This document shows positions 40,222 through 50,570 of a stretch of 64,000 nucleotides of DNA, in pieces. Made by a program: the position numbers and the translations under genes. The number at the start of each line of letters is the position of its first letter. Position 1 is the stretch's first letter. The notes beneath the pieces are model-generated. The model made no database searches. It had not been told where the DNA came from and was given only the letters and a program-made list of their open reading frames with translations. Source of the stretch: Pleodorina starrii (lineage: Eukaryota; Chlorophyta; Chlorophyceae; Chlamydomonadales; Volvocaceae). The stretch is from contig BRXU01000035.1 in NCBI GenBank assembly GCA_030267565.1, positions 186,001 through 250,000 on the forward strand, written 5' to 3'.

Positions 40222-43200
40222 ACGTATGTTAATAATAATAATAATAATAATGATACGCCCGGCCGGTAGCCGAGGCGTGGGTTATGGGAGCAGAGGGGGT
40301 GGGGTGACGGGTTTCCCCGGTCCCAGCCCCCCCCACCACCGCAAGGAACTTAAGACCTGTCCCACGTTGGTTACGTGCCGGCCGGTGTCGGTTCCGCATG
40401 GGGGTCGCGTTCCATTTGTCTGCGGGTTATAACGATAGTGTTGAGTGTCCTAACTGCATGGTCGTGGAGGTCGTTGCAGCATGCTCGGGCTTCCTTGCTG
40501 CCCGTGCCTAGGGTGTGGAGTAGAGGGCGTAGGTCTTTCCTGATAGTACCCGCAAAGCCGAGGCTGATGGCTTCCTGTGTTGTGTAGCGGACCTTCCATC
40601 CGGCTGCCGTGAGGAGTTTGGCCAGTTCTGCGTGTTGTACGGCCTTGTCGTGCTGTTTCTGTGTGTGGTTGGTGTCGGCGGTGTAGCCGACCTCAACAAT
40701 GTGTACGGTGTGCTGGCTAGGGTCCTGAGGTCCCTTGTACCCTTGCACTTGCGTTTCATGGAGGGGGATGTCGGGTATAAGGAGTATATCGGGCCTGAGT
40801 TTGAGGCGTTTCTCATCCTCAATACTCGGGAGCAGCCATTTGGGCAGGCGTGTGCCGGCCACGTAGTCTGGTCGGGTGTCCGCGGGGCCGGCGTCCATTA
40901 CAATGTAACAGCCTCCATTGGACCCACGGGCTAGCGTACTGGTAATGTTTTGGACCGCCTTGTTGTGCCGCTGTATGTAGAGGGCTCGCATGCGGGGGTG
41001 AAGGCAGCCTCCGAGGATGTGCGCCCCTGAGTCGAGTTGGTTGCATAGGGGGCAATGTCCCGACGACGCAGGGCGGCCAGGTGCCACTGGTTTTTTAAAT
41101 CGCCTCGCAAGCTTGGCGCTCCATAGCTGGCCGTATAGGTAGTCGAAGCACCGTTTAACGTGCTTGTGTCGGCCCGCCTTGCGCTGTAGAGTCCGAGTGC
41201 TGGTGCTTATATCGAGGTCGGGCAGAGTGTTGGCGACGTATTTCATGTAATCTGTTTCGTTCGTGTATCCCGAGTGCGTTTCCGGGCTGACCAAGGACTC
41301 GATACCGCGGTTAAGGTCGTTTGCATAGTGCCCAGCGTTCTTCTCAGGCCCAGCCATTTTCCGCAGCCACCAGTGTTGACTTCGTGGATTATTGTCTGAG
41401 GTCTCGGTTACGCTCAGCGCGTCGGGGTCTAGCTTGGAAAGTCCTCGCGCGGCTCGTACGGCTGCTTTGTCCGCTTTCTCGTTGTAAGTTACCCCAGTGT
41501 GGGCTTTCACTTTAAGCAAAGATGTCTTCAGGTTACAAGCCGCTCGTCGTTTAAGGATTAATACGATTTCCTCAAGCAGCGCCTTGTGCTTACTAAGCTG
41601 AAGCTTGTGTGGGTTGTTTATCATCTTTTTAATAAGATGTAGCGACGCGGCAGAGTCCGTCCATATAGTTAGGTGAGCTTCGTCGTGCAGCGTGCCTCTG
41701 CGCATCTGGAGTCCTTGATGGATGGCACTCAGTTCGCACCGTGTAATAGTTTGGCAGCCCTGGTGGCCTGCGTTCACATTGATGTGGAGCGTTGTGTTGG
41801 TAAGTGCGTCGACGGCCGCGGCCCCCAGGAGATGTCTTTCCTCGTCGCCATCTTTGATCTTTTGCACTGACCCGTCTGTATATATGGCGTCTTGGGCGTT
41901 GTATCGCAGAGCATATTTGGCAGGAAATGCCAGGAACGCGGAGCTTCCCTCTTCCGTGGAGAGATTGTCGCACGTGCGGGAGGGAGCTGCCGCGGCGGGT
42001 GGCTTCTCGGTCATACTACGCAGCCGCTTGCGCACCCATTGGGGTGGCTTCCAAGAGAGGGCGGGGCCAGTGGCGACGTGGCGGGCTGCCGTCATAGCAA
42101 GCGCTCTGCGGAGGCTGGTACCGTACGCGCGGCCGGATTCATTGCTAACCAGGAGTAGGGTGAGTCCGTTTGGGTAGGGTTTTGGAGCGTCTACGCTCAC
42201 TTCGCTGTAAAGGTCCCCCGTTCCTGAGAATGCGTCTATTGTACCGATCATAGTGACCAGCGGGTGGGTGAGGTAGCGGGTGTAGGGCGCCGTTTGGGAC
42301 GTGGGCAGCAGGAGTAGGGTAGCGGTGGGGTTATCTGTGTTCCGTGTTGCGTCGGCCCAGCCTAGCGCCCATCGCAGTGCATGATGCCCCTCGTCCGGCT
42401 TAGGTTCAGGGTGCGCGACGGATACGCCCGTGCACGGTTGCGAATACGCGTCGTGGTTGGCTCCGAAGAGCTGATCTTCTGGGTACCGTGAGTAGTAGAT
42501 GGCGGTGCTGTCTGCTACGTTGAGGGGGGATGCAAAGCGCTCTGTTGCGGCGCCCAGCGCGGTCATGAGGCGTTTCATCAGCCGTTCAGATATCCTCCGC
42601 TCATGGGCCTCTCGAATGGGGTGTGCTTTGGTGCCCCCTCCGTCCCGATACCGCAGGAGGAGGCGTGCGACATCCTCCGCGAAGCCACCCGCGGCCGCGA
42701 TCTGTGCGTGCTCTTCCGGGCGTTTCTGTTGGGCGTCGCTGTACCGGAGCCACAGGCTGCGGAGGCGGCTTGCCGACACCTGGCCGACGCAGCGCCCTTG
42801 GGGATCGTACACGAATGCCATCCCAATGGCTTGCAGTCCATCGGGTATGTCCCCGCTGCCGTCCCATGGTACTTGCCGGTGTGTGCCGTTACGATTGCCA
42901 ATTTGGACCGTATACCGCCCCGGCGGGTGGATGTCCCGGTCCGGGTTACCCGGGTGTACGTTGATTTCGACAAACTGCCGTAGGAGACGTTGGCCTCGGG
43001 TCACGTTGAGGCATTCAGTCTCCCATCTGCCTTGCTGTTGCCATTCCGTCAGGTGGTGGTCGCGTGCATTTTCCATCCGACCGGGGTCCTGTTCGGCCTC
43101 AACGGCGCGCCGATGCCGGAATGCATCCAGCAGCTCTGTCCAGTTGTCTTGCGAGGCCAGTCGCGACTCCTCATCTTCGGTGGGGGCCCATTCTACCTCG

Positions 43201-44201
43201 ACTATCATTTCGGGGTGAGTGGGGGCGGTGGGGGATTCGTACCGGTGCACTGCCTTGGGGTGGTAGCCATTCTCGGTGTACAGTGCTATTGCCCCTTTAG
43301 TGATGACAGTACGTTCCCATTCAACCTGGTAGTATGTTCGGTGTGTGTGTTGGGTAGCCGAGTCGGTTGTGCGTTGCCGCTTGGGGTTCGGAGCGCTGAC
43401 GGCGACCCGTTTCCGGATTTCCGCCTTGATACATGCTACCCTCTCTTGGTCCCCGAAGAGAAGCTGTGTGATGCTAAGGCCATGCTGGGTTGGTGTCCCC
43501 GCAGGCCACGCCGTCTCCCCATGGAGCATGCGGAGTAGTCGTTCGGCGGAGCCCACTTGGGACGTGAGGCCCCGGTGGAGCGGATGGCGCAGGATTCGTT
43601 CGCAGTGCTGAAGGGTAAGTGGGGTTTGCCGGGGGTCCCACCCAATGGCCTCGGCATCTGTGATACCGTCGACCGGTTTCAGGTTCTGCCGAAGGAGGTA
43701 TGCTTGGAGCAGCTCACTATCGGTCTTTCGCTGTGGCTGGTGGCGCTTGGCGGCTGGCCGGGCGGCCGGGCGTCGTGACTCGAGGGTTGTTGCGGTGCCG
43801 GACGACGCTGCCGCAGTTTGGGTTGCCGTCTCCCCCCGAGGGGTTGTTGGGCCTGGGCGAGGGGGTGGGTTTTCAGCTGGGGCGGCCGGAATGGTGTCGG
43901 CCGGGTCGCGGGGTTTGGCCAGTACGTACTTACTTAGGGTTCCGTGGGGGATGGGGGTGGGTCTCGCCGCTTCCATCGCAAGATCGGTTAGATGTGGGCC
44001 GTCCGGGAGGAGTCGTAGTTCGGGGGGCAAGGGTGCTACACCTCGGTGGCGCGGCGCCCGGGCGCGAACACTGGGGTCGGCATTCAAGGCGAGGCTGAGC
44101 TGGTTTAGGGCTATCTGATGGCGTGGGCCCACCTTCCTGCCACCGATGCGTTGCAGCTGGTCGGTGGTGATGAGGTGCGCTCCCGTGTTTTACGTATGTT
44201 A
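40222..44201 (-). mobile_element. LINE-A copy iii, 5'-truncated, with 10-bp target duplication
   Basis: The element runs 40232-44191 on the minus strand and ends in a short (ATT)n tail. Direct repeats acgtatgtta lie at 40222-40231 and 44192-44201. The reading frame of its protein stays open to the 5' junction without a start codon, showing the copy is 5'-truncated inside a longer ORF. No stop codons interrupt about 1,250 codons, so the insertion is young. Such tails and variable 5' truncation are typical of target-primed reverse transcription. Confidence 0.85.
40371..44132 (-). CDS. LINE-A protein: PCIF1-like region, RNase H, zinc motif, restriction-like endonuclease
   Basis: A 1,253-residue frame starting formally at a GTG but open upstream to the insertion junction. 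Residues 531-620 (ERFASPLNVADSTAIYYSRY, DQLFGANHD, GVSVAHPEPKPDE) resemble the core of PCIF1-family N6-adenine methyltransferases (FASPLN, FGS, ANPPF), with the catalytic NPPF replaced by HPEP. Residues 748-895 are RNase H: D753 in YTDGS, E800 in CELSA, D826 in TDSAA, D888 in EKADKAA. Residues 1027-1056 form CPLC-x7-H-x4-C with RH following, and RPDILLIPD (1113) to HIVEVGY (1147) and K1159/K1163 fit a PD-(D/E)xK restriction-like endonuclease as in R2, CRE and Dualen LINEs. No reverse-transcriptase motif is seen; it is probably in the missing 5' part. The methyltransferase reading is my inference. Confidence 0.7.
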   Translation of the reverse strand: MGPRHQIALNQLSLALNADPSVRARAPRHRGVAPLPPELRLLPDGPHLTDLAMEAARPTPIPHGTLSKYVLAKPRDPADTIPAAPAENPPPRPGPTTPRGETATQTAAASSGTATTLESRRPAARPAAKRHQPQRKTDSELLQAYLLRQNLKPVDGITDAEAIGWDPRQTPLTLQHCERILRHPLHRGLTSQVGSAERLLRMLHGETAWPAGTPTQHGLSITQLLFGDQERVACIKAEIRKRVAVSAPNPKRQRTTDSATQHTHRTYYQVEWERTVITKGAIALYTENGYHPKAVHRYESPTAPTHPEMIVEVEWAPTEDEESRLASQDNWTELLDAFRHRRAVEAEQDPGRMENARDHHLTEWQQQGRWETECLNVTRGQRLLRQFVEINVHPGNPDRDIHPPGRYTVQIGNRNGTHRQVPWDGSGDIPDGLQAIGMAFVYDPQGRCVGQVSASRLRSLWLRYSDAQQKRPEEHAQIAAAGGFAEDVARLLLRYRDGGGTKAHPIREAHERRISERLMKRLMTALGAATERFASPLNVADSTAIYYSRYPEDQLFGANHDAYSQPCTGVSVAHPEPKPDEGHHALRWALGWADATRNTDNPTATLLLLPTSQTAPYTRYLTHPLVTMIGTIDAFSGTGDLYSEVSVDAPKPYPNGLTLLLVSNESGRAYGTSLRRALAMTAARHVATGPALSWKPPQWVRKRLRSMTEKPPAAAAPSRTCDNLSTEEGSSAFLAFPAKYALRYNAQDAIYTDGSVQKIKDGDEERHLLGAAAVDALTNTTLHINVNAGHQGCQTITRCELSAIHQGLQMRRGTLHDEAHLTIWTDSAASLHLIKKMINNPHKLQLSKHKALLEEIVLILKRRAACNLKTSLLKVKAHTGVTYNEKADKAAVRAARGLSKLDPDALSVTETSDNNPRSQHWWLRKMAGPEKNAGHYANDLNRGIESLVSPETHSGYTNETDYMKYVANTLPDLDISTSTRTLQRKAGRHKHVKRCFDYLYGQLWSAKLARRFKKPVAPGRPASSGHCPLCNQLDSGAHILGGCLHPRMRALYIQRHNKAVQNITSTLARGSNGGCYIVMDAGPADTRPDYVAGTRLPKWLLPSIEDEKRLKLRPDILLIPDIPLHETQVQGYKGPQDPSQHTVHIVEVGYTADTNHTQKQHDKAVQHAELAKLLTAAGWKVRYTTQEAISLGFAGTIRKDLRPLLHTLGTGSKEARACCNDLHDHAVRTLNTIVITRRQMERDPHAEPTPAGT

Positions 44202-44239
44202 TATACGTGTATATGTAATGAGAGTGCGTGCTATCTGGT

Positions 44240-44557
<318 letters not shown>

Positions 44558-46275
44558 GGTGGGTTATTAGCCGAGCCGCGGCGTGGGTTATGGGAGCAGA
44601 GGGGGTGGGATGACAGGTAGGCTTCCCCGGTCCCAGTTTCCCCCACCACCACCTACCGCGAGGGACTTCAGACTGGTCTGTCTTTGGTTACGTGCCAGCC
44701 GGTTGCGGTTTCACGTGGGGGTTATGTTCCATTTGCCTGCGGGTTATAACGATAATGTTGAGTGTTCACTCTGGGAAAAAGTTTCCTTCGTAAATGACAC
44801 CGGCTTCGTATTTCAGTTCCGGGGGGTCGAACGAAGGATCTTGGGGCTTCGTATATGGCCATGTCCGGGCACACCCAAAGTTACGAAGTTCGATCAGTGA
44901 AACCCGAACGAAGGTGGCACCAAAAACGCAACTTTCAAAATAACTTGAGAACATACTTAGAACACGATTATAATCCCTTGGTAGATAACCTGGACCTGTC
45001 TGCAAACAGTGCGCCATCGGACGTCCTTCGTATTTCGGGTAGCCTGTTTACGAGGCAACTTGGATTTTCGTTCGACCTCACCTGTATTGCCACAGCTATG
45101 TTGTTATAATGATTTGTTTTTATGATTTGTTTGTTTTACAATATGTACACATGTCAGCATGGTCCAAAATGTCCATTCGTTAAACTGGTTAGCCATCCAT
45201 GAACGCAGCAGTGGCAATACGAAGCCTTGGCGATACGAAACCTTGTTGAGACGTCGCCCTTGATGTCCGAATGCCTATCCTTTATTCATTTAGGAACTGT
45301 AGCGCTCGTGATAGTTTTACCACGCAAATACGAGCTTCATATGTGCTCCTATAAAAACAAATAAAAATACGAACTGCGTTATAAATTGAGGAACGAAGTC
45401 CATAAAATATTTTATACGAACTGTGTTTCAGTTACGATAACGGAGTTCGTTTTTAGTGATACGGTTTCAGAACGCCCATAACGAACTTCGTTTTTTTGGG
45501 GCAAATATAGACTTCGTTGTGACTTCGTATCCACTTCGTATCCTGTGAAAAATACGAAGTGGATACGAAGTCAGGCCCAGATAATACGAAGCCCAAATAC
45601 GAAGTCGGGAGGCCAAAAATACGAAGTTTTGACCCCCCCTTTTTCCCAGAGTGGTTCTAACCGCTTTGTCATGAAGGTCGTTGCAGCATGTTCGAGCTTC
45701 CTTGCTGCCCGTGCCTAGGGTGTGGAGTAGAGGGTGTAGGTCCTTCCTGATGGTGCCCGCAAAGCCGAGGCTGATGGCTTCCTGTGTTGTGTCGCGGACC
45801 TTCCATCCGGCTTGGCCAGTTCTGCATGTTGTATGGGCGTGTCGTGCTGTTTCTGTATGTGGTTTGTGTCAGCGGTGTAACCGACCTCAACAATGTGTAC
45901 GGTGTGCTGGCTGGGGTCCGGGGGTCCCATGCATGTACCCTGGCGCTTGCGCATCATGGACGGGGATGTCGGGTATAAGGAGTATATCGGGCCGCATTTT
46001 GAGGCGTTTCTCATCCGCGATATCCGGGAGCAGCCATTAGGGCAGGCGTGTGCCAGCCACCCGACGTAAACTGGTCGGGTGTCCGCGGGGCCGGTGTCCA
46101 TTATAATGTAGCAGCCTCCATTGGACCCCCGGGCTAGCGTACTGGTAATTGTTTGGACCGTCTTGTTGTGCCGCTGTATGTACAATGCTCGCATTCGGGG
46201 GTGGAGGCAGCCCCCGAGGATGTGCGCCCCTGAGTCGAGATGGTTGCACAGGGGGCAGTGTCCTAACGACGCGGG
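44558..46275 (-). mobile_element. LINE-A copy iv, truncated and split by a DNA transposon
   Basis: 44558-44766 and 45657-46275 match the 3' untranslated end and the last part of the ORF of copy iii (40260-41060), interrupted by the 887-bp insertion at 44767-45653. Recognisable protein pieces are RALYIQRHNKTVQTITSTLA and HTVHIVEVGYTADTNH (endonuclease domain). Frameshifts and a deletion (AELAKPDGRSATQ) disable it. It is older than copy iii. Confidence 0.85.
44764..45656. mobile_element. 887-bp CACTA-like non-autonomous DNA transposon
   Basis: 44767-45653 is bounded by 15-bp terminal inverted repeats, CACTCTGGGAAAAAG at the left and its complement at the right, and flanked by a 3-bp duplication (gtt, 44764-44766 and 45654-45656). 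LINE-A copy iii gives the uninterrupted sequence (gttgagtgtcctaac). The interior is full of tacgaag/cttcgta motifs in both orientations, dense near both ends, plus a perfect 21-bp hairpin at 45522-45573. CACT termini, 3-bp duplications and subterminal repeats are hallmarks of the CACTA/EnSpm superfamily. No transposase frame, so non-autonomous. Confidence 0.85.
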
Positions 46276-47360
46276 GTGCTCTGCTGGCGTACGGGTCTGC
46301 TCGGCTCGGGCTCCGTCTCAGCACATACATACATGCCGATGTCAGCAATTGTATACATGACACAGACCCACCCATGTACGCTAAATAATTCCTTTCTATG
46401 GCAGTCTCGCTCATGCCAGTGTGTTCATCCCCAGCACTGTGCACCGTATATTTGCGAGACAAGCTCATCGATTCAGTTTTGATTGTGTGCTGTTGTTGGG
46501 CTTTGGAGCCAAACAGAGCTATGCTGACCTTGCAGAGGAACGGTCTTAGTTCGCCCTCTGCACACCTACATACCATGGCGGGGGCCATCGCTTAAATGGG
46601 ATCCTTGCTTAGTAAGGGCATCTGGTCTCACGGCAGCTCGTTCGATAGATAGATCAATCATGACGCCCGTCGCATTGGATGCTAATCTCTCTCCGTTTTC
46701 CCCGACTGGCGCGTTTTTGTAATGTTTGTAGGTATAACGTATATTTAACCCTTTGGCTTCGTCAAACGCTTGACTGCACAGGTACAGCAGGACTCGCACG
46801 CAGGCAGGATTGCTGCACACCCCATGTTCCCATACAATACCCCAAACACACATTTCAAATATATATCAAAGGGAGAGTACAATAAACCAGATTCAGTCTT
46901 ACTCGTGAGACATGGTCTGGATTGCGTCCTCCGCAGGAAGTGTAGGAAGTACATGCCACCTGGCCTGGTACCTGCCGCGTGGGGTGGGGTGGGGTCCGGT
47001 GGCGGCGTTGAGGTGGGGTGCGATGGGGTTGCGGCGGGGATTACCGTCGGTGGGGCGGGTTGCAGTAGTACGGTGCGGTGGAGTGCGGCGATATCGGCTT
47101 TATGTTCCGATTGCAGCCCGCGAGTTGATGTGAGGACCATTGCGCCTATTTGTAGAGGGCGGAGCCTGACACCAATTTGGGGCGAGGGTGGGGCTACGTA
47201 CTTTATCCATGGCTGCGGGTTTCTGATCCATTACCCTCGGGTCGGCTCGCTTCCGTCAATCTGGGCCGCTTGTGCTGCCTGACCTGCGTGGTTAGGCCAC
47301 CTCTTGCTTGCCATGTACGTTTGTCTCCGCGCAGTTTCCAGTGCAATACAGCACTAAAAG
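46276..47360. other. No supported gene
   Basis: Mostly unique sequence. A G-rich plus strand at 46975-47130 (ggggtggggtggggtc) gives a Pro/Ser/Thr-rich minus-strand frame (46745-47140) that I do not trust as a gene. Nothing else recognisable. Confidence 0.3.
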
Positions 47361-47432
47361 GCAGGGATGTATGTTAAGGGTAAAGCACTCATCGAAAGAT
47401 GTGAGATCCTGGGTTCAAGTCCGGGCCTCCCC
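47361..47432 (+). ncRNA. tRNA-like sequence (SINE head or tRNA relic)
   Basis: Reads like a degraded tRNA: a box-A-like 'gttaagggtaaagcactc', an anticodon-arm-like hairpin around 'catcgaaagatg', and a clear box B 'gggttcaagtccggg', followed by 'cctcccc'. The 5' strand 'ggcaggg' pairs with the acceptor 3' strand at only about five of seven positions and the T-stem has a mismatch. Hence a relic or a SINE promoter, not a working tRNA gene. Confidence 0.5.
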
Positions 47433-47597
47433 GGCCAACCACATAGGTCGGGATGACGAGATTATGGCTAGCTGTCGAGATGTGGAACTGAGGTGGTAGT
47501 TGGTACGCTAGATTCGCACGCCTGGTCGATGGCGATGCTGAACCCTAACTGAGAGTCCCGGCGGTCGAGTAGTTGATGAAGGGTCTGTCTGGCCTAC

Positions 47598-47895
47598 TGT
47601 GTGTGTGTGTGTGTGTGTTTGTTACATGGTTGGGGGTGCGTGCCCCTCTCATGAACAAAAATCCATACGAGCCGAGGGCCCAAGGGAACTAAAACGCCTA
47701 AAAGCACGACAGTAGAAAAAACCGCACATGCAGGAGAAGGAGATACTAGCGGCCAAAGGGGACCATTGAGTTGCGGTGGGCCCAGATGCGCTCAAGCATC
47801 TTCGCCAAACGGGGAGGATCCCATCTCATCGCTTCCTCCATACCCTCGAATTGAGGGAACCCTTCAGCCGCGCGGATGCTGCTATAAGCAGGGCA
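47598..47895 (-). mobile_element. LINE-B 3' end, copy 3
   Basis: Starts with (GT)n then 'tttgttacatggttgggggt', 'catacgagccgagggccc', 'gatgcgctcaagcatcttcg', and ends at the 'gctataagcaggg' point where similarity to copies 1 and 2 stops. About 300 bp, minus strand, strongly 5'-truncated. Confidence 0.85.
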
Positions 47896-48380
47896 CTCCA
47901 CTGTGTAAGAAGTAAGGCCCGGTGGTCAGTGCTAGCACGTGTACGTAGCCGCCCTGCAGGGTTGGCTCCCGCTGTAACTGTAACCCGCACTCTTAACTGA
48001 AAAGTGAACTGTTAAGCACCATTCGTCAGTCAGAGTCAGCCTTCCGCACGCGCCCCTCCGTACGTGTGCCCCACGGCCATGCTTCCCCAAACGCCCCATT
48101 ATTCCCAACTGGGGTTGCGCCTCGGCCGGCGTCAGTCACCGTGCTGCTAAAAAAAAACCAACGGCTCGTATTTTGCTCATGTGGTGCAGATAGTGCTTAT
48201 CGCCACGTGGGATAGCGGCCTTTTGATAAGGAGTGAAAAGGTCGTACTCGACAAATAAACTTTGACTAGACACCACACACTTTTCCCATTCTTGGTACTT
48301 CTCATAGGAACTCATCAGATAACATAAATATAAATACAACTGTTAGACACCTGGTGATAGTAGCGGGTCATTTTCCCAAC
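47896..48380. promoter_or_regulatory. Upstream region of the six-exon gene
   Basis: Between a LINE-B end and the ATG at 48381. It must hold the promoter and 5' leader, but I see no defined element beyond AT-richer sequence near 48240-48340. Confidence 0.25.
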
Positions 48381-50264
48381 ATGGAATTGGAGCAACAGCG
48401 TGCCGCGAATATGGCCAGGAATCAGCAAATGCTCCAGGCCATGGGCGTTGACAAATCGTTGTCTAGGTAAGCTGCTCCACAGCAGGAGAAAGCCGCTGTG
48501 GAGAAGAGGAAACCGGATAATGCCGGCGACAGGGAGAACGTTCCACCTCGCCGCAGCCACCGGCTACAAGGCGACACTGCGGTGGTGACGGGTTTGGAAT
48601 ATGATGATGATCAGGAAAATGAGGACAGCGAGGAGGAGGACGAGGAGGCGCAGGTTAGTGGCATAATGATGTTTGACTGGGGTGTTCTTCGAATCTCCGT
48701 CTCGCGTATCATTTTGCTTTGACCATTGAGTCCCTACAGAAAGCCCTGTCGGGAGAAGCCGGGCCGGGCAATGGCAAAATGTCCCTGGGCTTAGCGCCCA
48801 GCGGTGCGGCCGCCAAGGGCAAATGCAATGCGGCCACCCGGTCTGGCCGGATGCCAGGCCGGGTCATGACCGGGCTTATCGAGGCCTTCGGGCAGGAGAA
48901 CCTGGCGTCCATTCATGCGTACGATGCCGTGGCGGTGAGTTGTGCGGATTTGCAAGAGAGAGAGCACGTAGGCTGCTGAGTACGATGCATTTTGAACCAG
49001 GTATTCTTATGGGGTTGTTCAGCATGGAGCCCTACTCCTGTTATTCCCCCACCTGAGGGACCAAGCATGCCTGCGAATGCCAAGCCATATACGTGTCGAC
49101 CACCGACATTTCGGCACTGCCTTTCTTATGTGCTTTGGCAGGACAAGAAGGGCATCATCCGGGGTTCGGTGAACCGGATGGGACTCAAGACGCTGGCCAA
49201 ACAGCTCCACATGCCGCCAGCTTCCACCATGGAGGAGGTCGTGGCTCGGCTGAAGAAGAGCGTGGTCAAGAAGGCGCGCAACAACGACACGATTGCACGG
49301 ACCGCGGGGCAGAAGCGAAAGGGTGACACAGGTTAGTGTGGAGTGGACTGCCAAGGGTGTCAGGTTCTGTCACGAGGTCGTGTGACACAAGTTTGCAACC
49401 ACACAGCCATCATCAGAGGCCTGTACCGAACTGATGTCCACACCGACACCGCAACTATGATTGTAGGAAATGAGGGGGGAGATGGGGAGGCCGCCAACGA
49501 GACGGCGGCAGCACAGCAGGAGGTGGGCGTCACGTGCCCAGCACTCAAGTGGCCGAAGCTGCACGAGGCCACGGACGAGGAGCAGCAGGCGTACGAGGCC
49601 TGCACCAGCCATGCAGCGTTTCTCCTGGCGTCGAACATCTCGAATGATGTGGGCGTCTTCCTAGGAGGGAGCAAGTCCAAGAAGGGCTGGGACCCCGCGG
49701 TTGTCGGTGCTGGATTCCTGGTGGGCCGGCTGGTAAGCTCGAATGCACGTCTGCTTGGCTGTATTCATCAAGGATGGTAGTGCCCCTCGCAAACGGACTG
49801 AACGCGTCTGCCTGTGTGAGAGCATCTGTCCTAAGCGAGGTCTTGGCTTCAATGCTGATGGGCGTCCCTTATTTCTGCATGCAGGACGAGTCCACCACGT
49901 CGACAGACATGGTGCAGGTCCTTGTCATCGGTAAGAACAGCAGCTTCCGTGGCAAGGCCTACCTGCCGCCTCTGACTGATGGTGGAGCATTCTTGGAGGA
50001 GCCAACAGAGAATGTGAAACACTTCCGCCTGGTACGTTTACAGTAGTGGTGTGCAGTTTTCATTCCTGCCCCTAAGACTACTGCCCCTGGGACTACGTAA
50101 TGAAGTGCTTGCTCCCCGGTGTGCAGGTCGACTGGCCAGTGACCGGCATCCTTCCACGGATGATGTCCAAGACGGCCGTTTCGGTGGCGCGGGACTGCAT
50201 GGGGCTGACCGACAAGACCCTGCAAGACTGCCTGAAGCAGGCCCAGCAGATGCACAAGGCTTAG
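48381..50264 (+). CDS. Six-exon gene, unknown function, acidic and DNA-binding-like N-terminus
   Basis: Exons 48381-48653, 48740-48934, 49142-49331, 49467-49732, 49885-50031 and 50127-50264 all have GT donors and AG acceptors and consistent phases (0, 0, 1, 0, 0), giving about 401 residues ending QAQQMHKA-TAG. The N-terminus MELEQQRAANMARNQQMLQA resembles the short 'E-x-x-R-x-x-N-I-x-x-N' helix found at the start of WDR76/CMR1-type and some plant nuclear proteins, and PPRRSHRLQGD is an AT-hook-like basic patch; an acidic run DSEEEDEEAQ follows. The rest (KTLAKQLHMPPASTMEEVVA; KSKKGWDPAVVGAGFLVGRL) is not recognised. A TAA at 48468-48470 interrupts exon 1 in frame; 'ctaggtaag' there looks like a donor, but the next AG is only 16-19 nt on and would shift the frame. 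Nuclear role is an inference. Confidence 0.7.
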
Positions 50265-50325
50265 AGACACCTGGGAAGATGGGCCGATTGTGTGTGTATG
50301 TGTGTATGAGGGGGGGGGCTTGGTT

Positions 50326-50330
50326 TGTAA
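50326..50330 (+). terminator. TGTAA poly(A) signal
   Basis: TGTAA 62 nt after the TAG stop of the six-exon gene, the chlorophycean-type poly(A) signal in the expected place. Confidence 0.5.
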
Positions 50331-50379
50331 TGGCAGGCAAGGCCGTGCAGGTTGCATACAGAGGAACCCAACGTGCTTC

Positions 50380-50570
50380 ATCATTTGTGCATGTGGGGGG
50401 TGGGTAGGTGGTGTGTCTGGCTGGGTGGGTGTGCGGGTGGCTCGCGGCTGGGTGGCTGCCCGGTTGGGGTGGCTGCCCGGTTAGGGGGATGGCTGGGTGG
50501 GCAGCAGGTGGCTGCTGGGTGGCTGGCTGGCTGGGCGGGTGGGTTTAGGGTTTTGTGGCGAGGATAGGGT
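50380..50570. repeat. G-rich minisatellite-like stretch
   Basis: Degenerate tandem ggctgggtgg / ggtggctgcccggtt units on the plus strand (two adjacent copies of ggctgcccggtt at 50453-50482). Any protein read from it is low complexity. Confidence 0.6.

Noticed and set aside
40371..44132. Interpretation as a bacterial or viral gene because of its long uninterrupted frame
   Set aside because: RNase H, LINE-type zinc motif, endonuclease, ATT tail, target duplication and truncated sister copies identify a non-LTR retrotransposon.
48466..48484. A 16- or 19-nt intron removing the in-frame TAA of the six-exon gene
   Set aside because: Too short for a spliceosomal intron in this lineage, and either choice shifts the reading frame away from the continuing protein.
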